Assembly: GCA_003524095.1 (NCBI GenBank)
Contig: DOEE01000003.1
Span: forward strand, 1-64,000
Direction: 5' to 3'
DNA from: Clostridiales bacterium
GTDB taxonomy: Bacteria > Bacillota > Clostridia > Christensenellales > UBA1242
DNA length: 64,000 nt
Below, one piece after another: positions 63,292-64,000 of the stretch; position 1 is the first letter of the stretch, and each line of letters starts with the position of its first letter. The notes under the pieces were generated by a model. It saw only the letters and a program-made list of their open reading frames with translations, had not been told where the DNA came from and did no database searches. A program made the translations under genes and the position numbers.

Positions 63292-64000
63292 CTAAACCAA
63301 ACTAGCCTTGATTGTTTCAAATGGGTCATCAAAGTTTGAAAGATTAGTGTAGTCAAACGATGTTGAGTTGGTGTAATAATTTTCAGGGGTTGACGAATTA
63401 ATGCTGTCATTATAATGTGTTAGTAGTGCATTATAATATTTGCCCGCATTTGTAGTCGTAACTGTGCTACTTAATGCGTGTGCCATTGATTCGTCTAATT
63501 TTTGAAGAATTAGTTTTGATATTCTTCTTGTTAAAAGCACACTAGTTACAGGTTTTTGTTGAAAATTATTTAGCAACATATCAATATCTTTTGCAAGTGT
63601 TGCACTTGTTTTGATTATATCAGTCGAAGCACCGAATTTATCTAGTGTACTATCCAGTTTTTTCTCAATATCGCTAAGGTCACTTAGAGAACTTTCAAAG
63701 TTATTGTAATGTGGTGTAGTGCTAGAAAGTTCAGTATTATCTTTTGCAATGCTTAAAATAGTGTTGTCCATAATGTCATTAACAATTTGATTTTGTTCTC
63801 TGTCTAGCCCAGTTGTGGTTGTTGTGTCTTTTTTGATAGTGGATAGGAAACTACTCATAAGATTACTTAGCGCCACTCTTGTAATAAACAAACTATTTCC
63901 GTTTTCTGGAATGTAAATGCACTTGTTCGATGTGTTATATTCAACATCTTCAAATTTGGTTGCGGTTTGATTAAATGCTATGTTATCTAGGTTTTTGCCA
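63292..64000 (-). CDS. Unknown protein, 5' end beyond the window
   Basis: The C-terminal 235 residues of a longer protein. The frame stays open to the window edge, and the apparent start near 63891 (a TTG) has no ribosome site, so it is internal. The visible part is Ser/Thr/Asn-rich and helical (SDIEKKLDSTLDKFG, KTSATLAKDIDMLLNNFQ), without membrane segments or Cys-rich motifs. No family recognised. Confidence 0.65.
   Translation of the reverse strand, partial: GKNLDNIAFNQTATKFEDVEYNTSNKCIYIPENGNSLFITRVALSNLMSSFLSTIKKDTTTTTGLDREQNQIVNDIMDNTILSIAKDNTELSSTTPHYNNFESSLSDLSDIEKKLDSTLDKFGASTDIIKTSATLAKDIDMLLNNFQQKPVTSVLLTRRISKLILQKLDESMAHALSSTVTTTNAGKYYNALLTHYNDSINSSTPENYYTNSTSFDYTNLSNFDDPFETIKASLV

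Overview
The window comes from an AT-rich, endospore-forming low-GC Firmicute, most likely a member of the Clostridia. It carries spo0A, spoVG, a yyaC-type spore gene, a gerK-type germinant receptor operon, and typical Gram-positive -35/-10 promoters with strong AGGAGG-like ribosome sites. TGA is used as a stop (for example at mscL and the ABC permease) and Trp is encoded by TGG, so the standard bacterial code applies. Many proteins are housekeeping. Accessory genes, several with no recognisable family, sit between them. I see no rRNA, tRNA, CRISPR array, transposase or phage module.

Layout. 1-3.6 kb: a repeat and hairpin-rich leader, then three tandem HipA-like kinase paralogues. 3.9-7.8 kb: a lipoprotein, Spo0A, a zinc-ribbon protein with an acidic tail, and MscL. 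8.1-12.6 kb: a 1489-residue surface protein with GLUG and Ig-like repeats. 12.8-18.0 kb: spoVG, murC, rpmE, prmC, prfA, trpS. 18.1-26.0 kb: a small membrane protein, then an unusual export-like operon (a polytopic membrane protein fused to an ABC ATPase, an ABC permease, an anchored Ig-like protein and a large lipoprotein). 26.0-31.9 kb: an ArsR-type regulator, a small Cys-rich protein, a structured intergenic region, membrane proteins, a divergent MetRS and UppP. 32.1-36.3 kb: ychF, an unknown cvpA-containing pair and yyaC. 36.5-42.7 kb: ftsH, an unknown anchored protein, and rpmH-rnpA-yidD-yidC-jag. 42.7-50.8 kb: two unknown genes, tex, and the gerK operon. 50.9-54.1 kb: rpsF-ssb-rpsR, a small KOW-like protein with a dispersed repeat, and an unknown 407-residue protein. 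54.4-61.9 kb: cmk, a HAD phosphatase, recD2, comF, secA. 62-64 kb: a second KOW-like protein, further copies of the dispersed repeat around a small gene, and a truncated unknown gene.

How the genes relate. rpmE-prmC-prfA, rpsF-ssb-rpsR and rpmH-rnpA-yidD-yidC-jag are classic translation and membrane-insertion clusters. The sporulation genes are spread across the window. The most interesting non-standard material is (i) the triple HipA-like array without a hipB gene, (ii) the membrane-protein/ABC-ATPase fusion operon ending in a lipoprotein, and (iii) a dispersed, highly structured repeat present in three diverged copies at 52.6, 62.7 and 63.2 kb next to small KOW-like and unknown genes. Where the longest open frame disagreed with ribosome site, promoter or family length, the start was moved and the reason is given.
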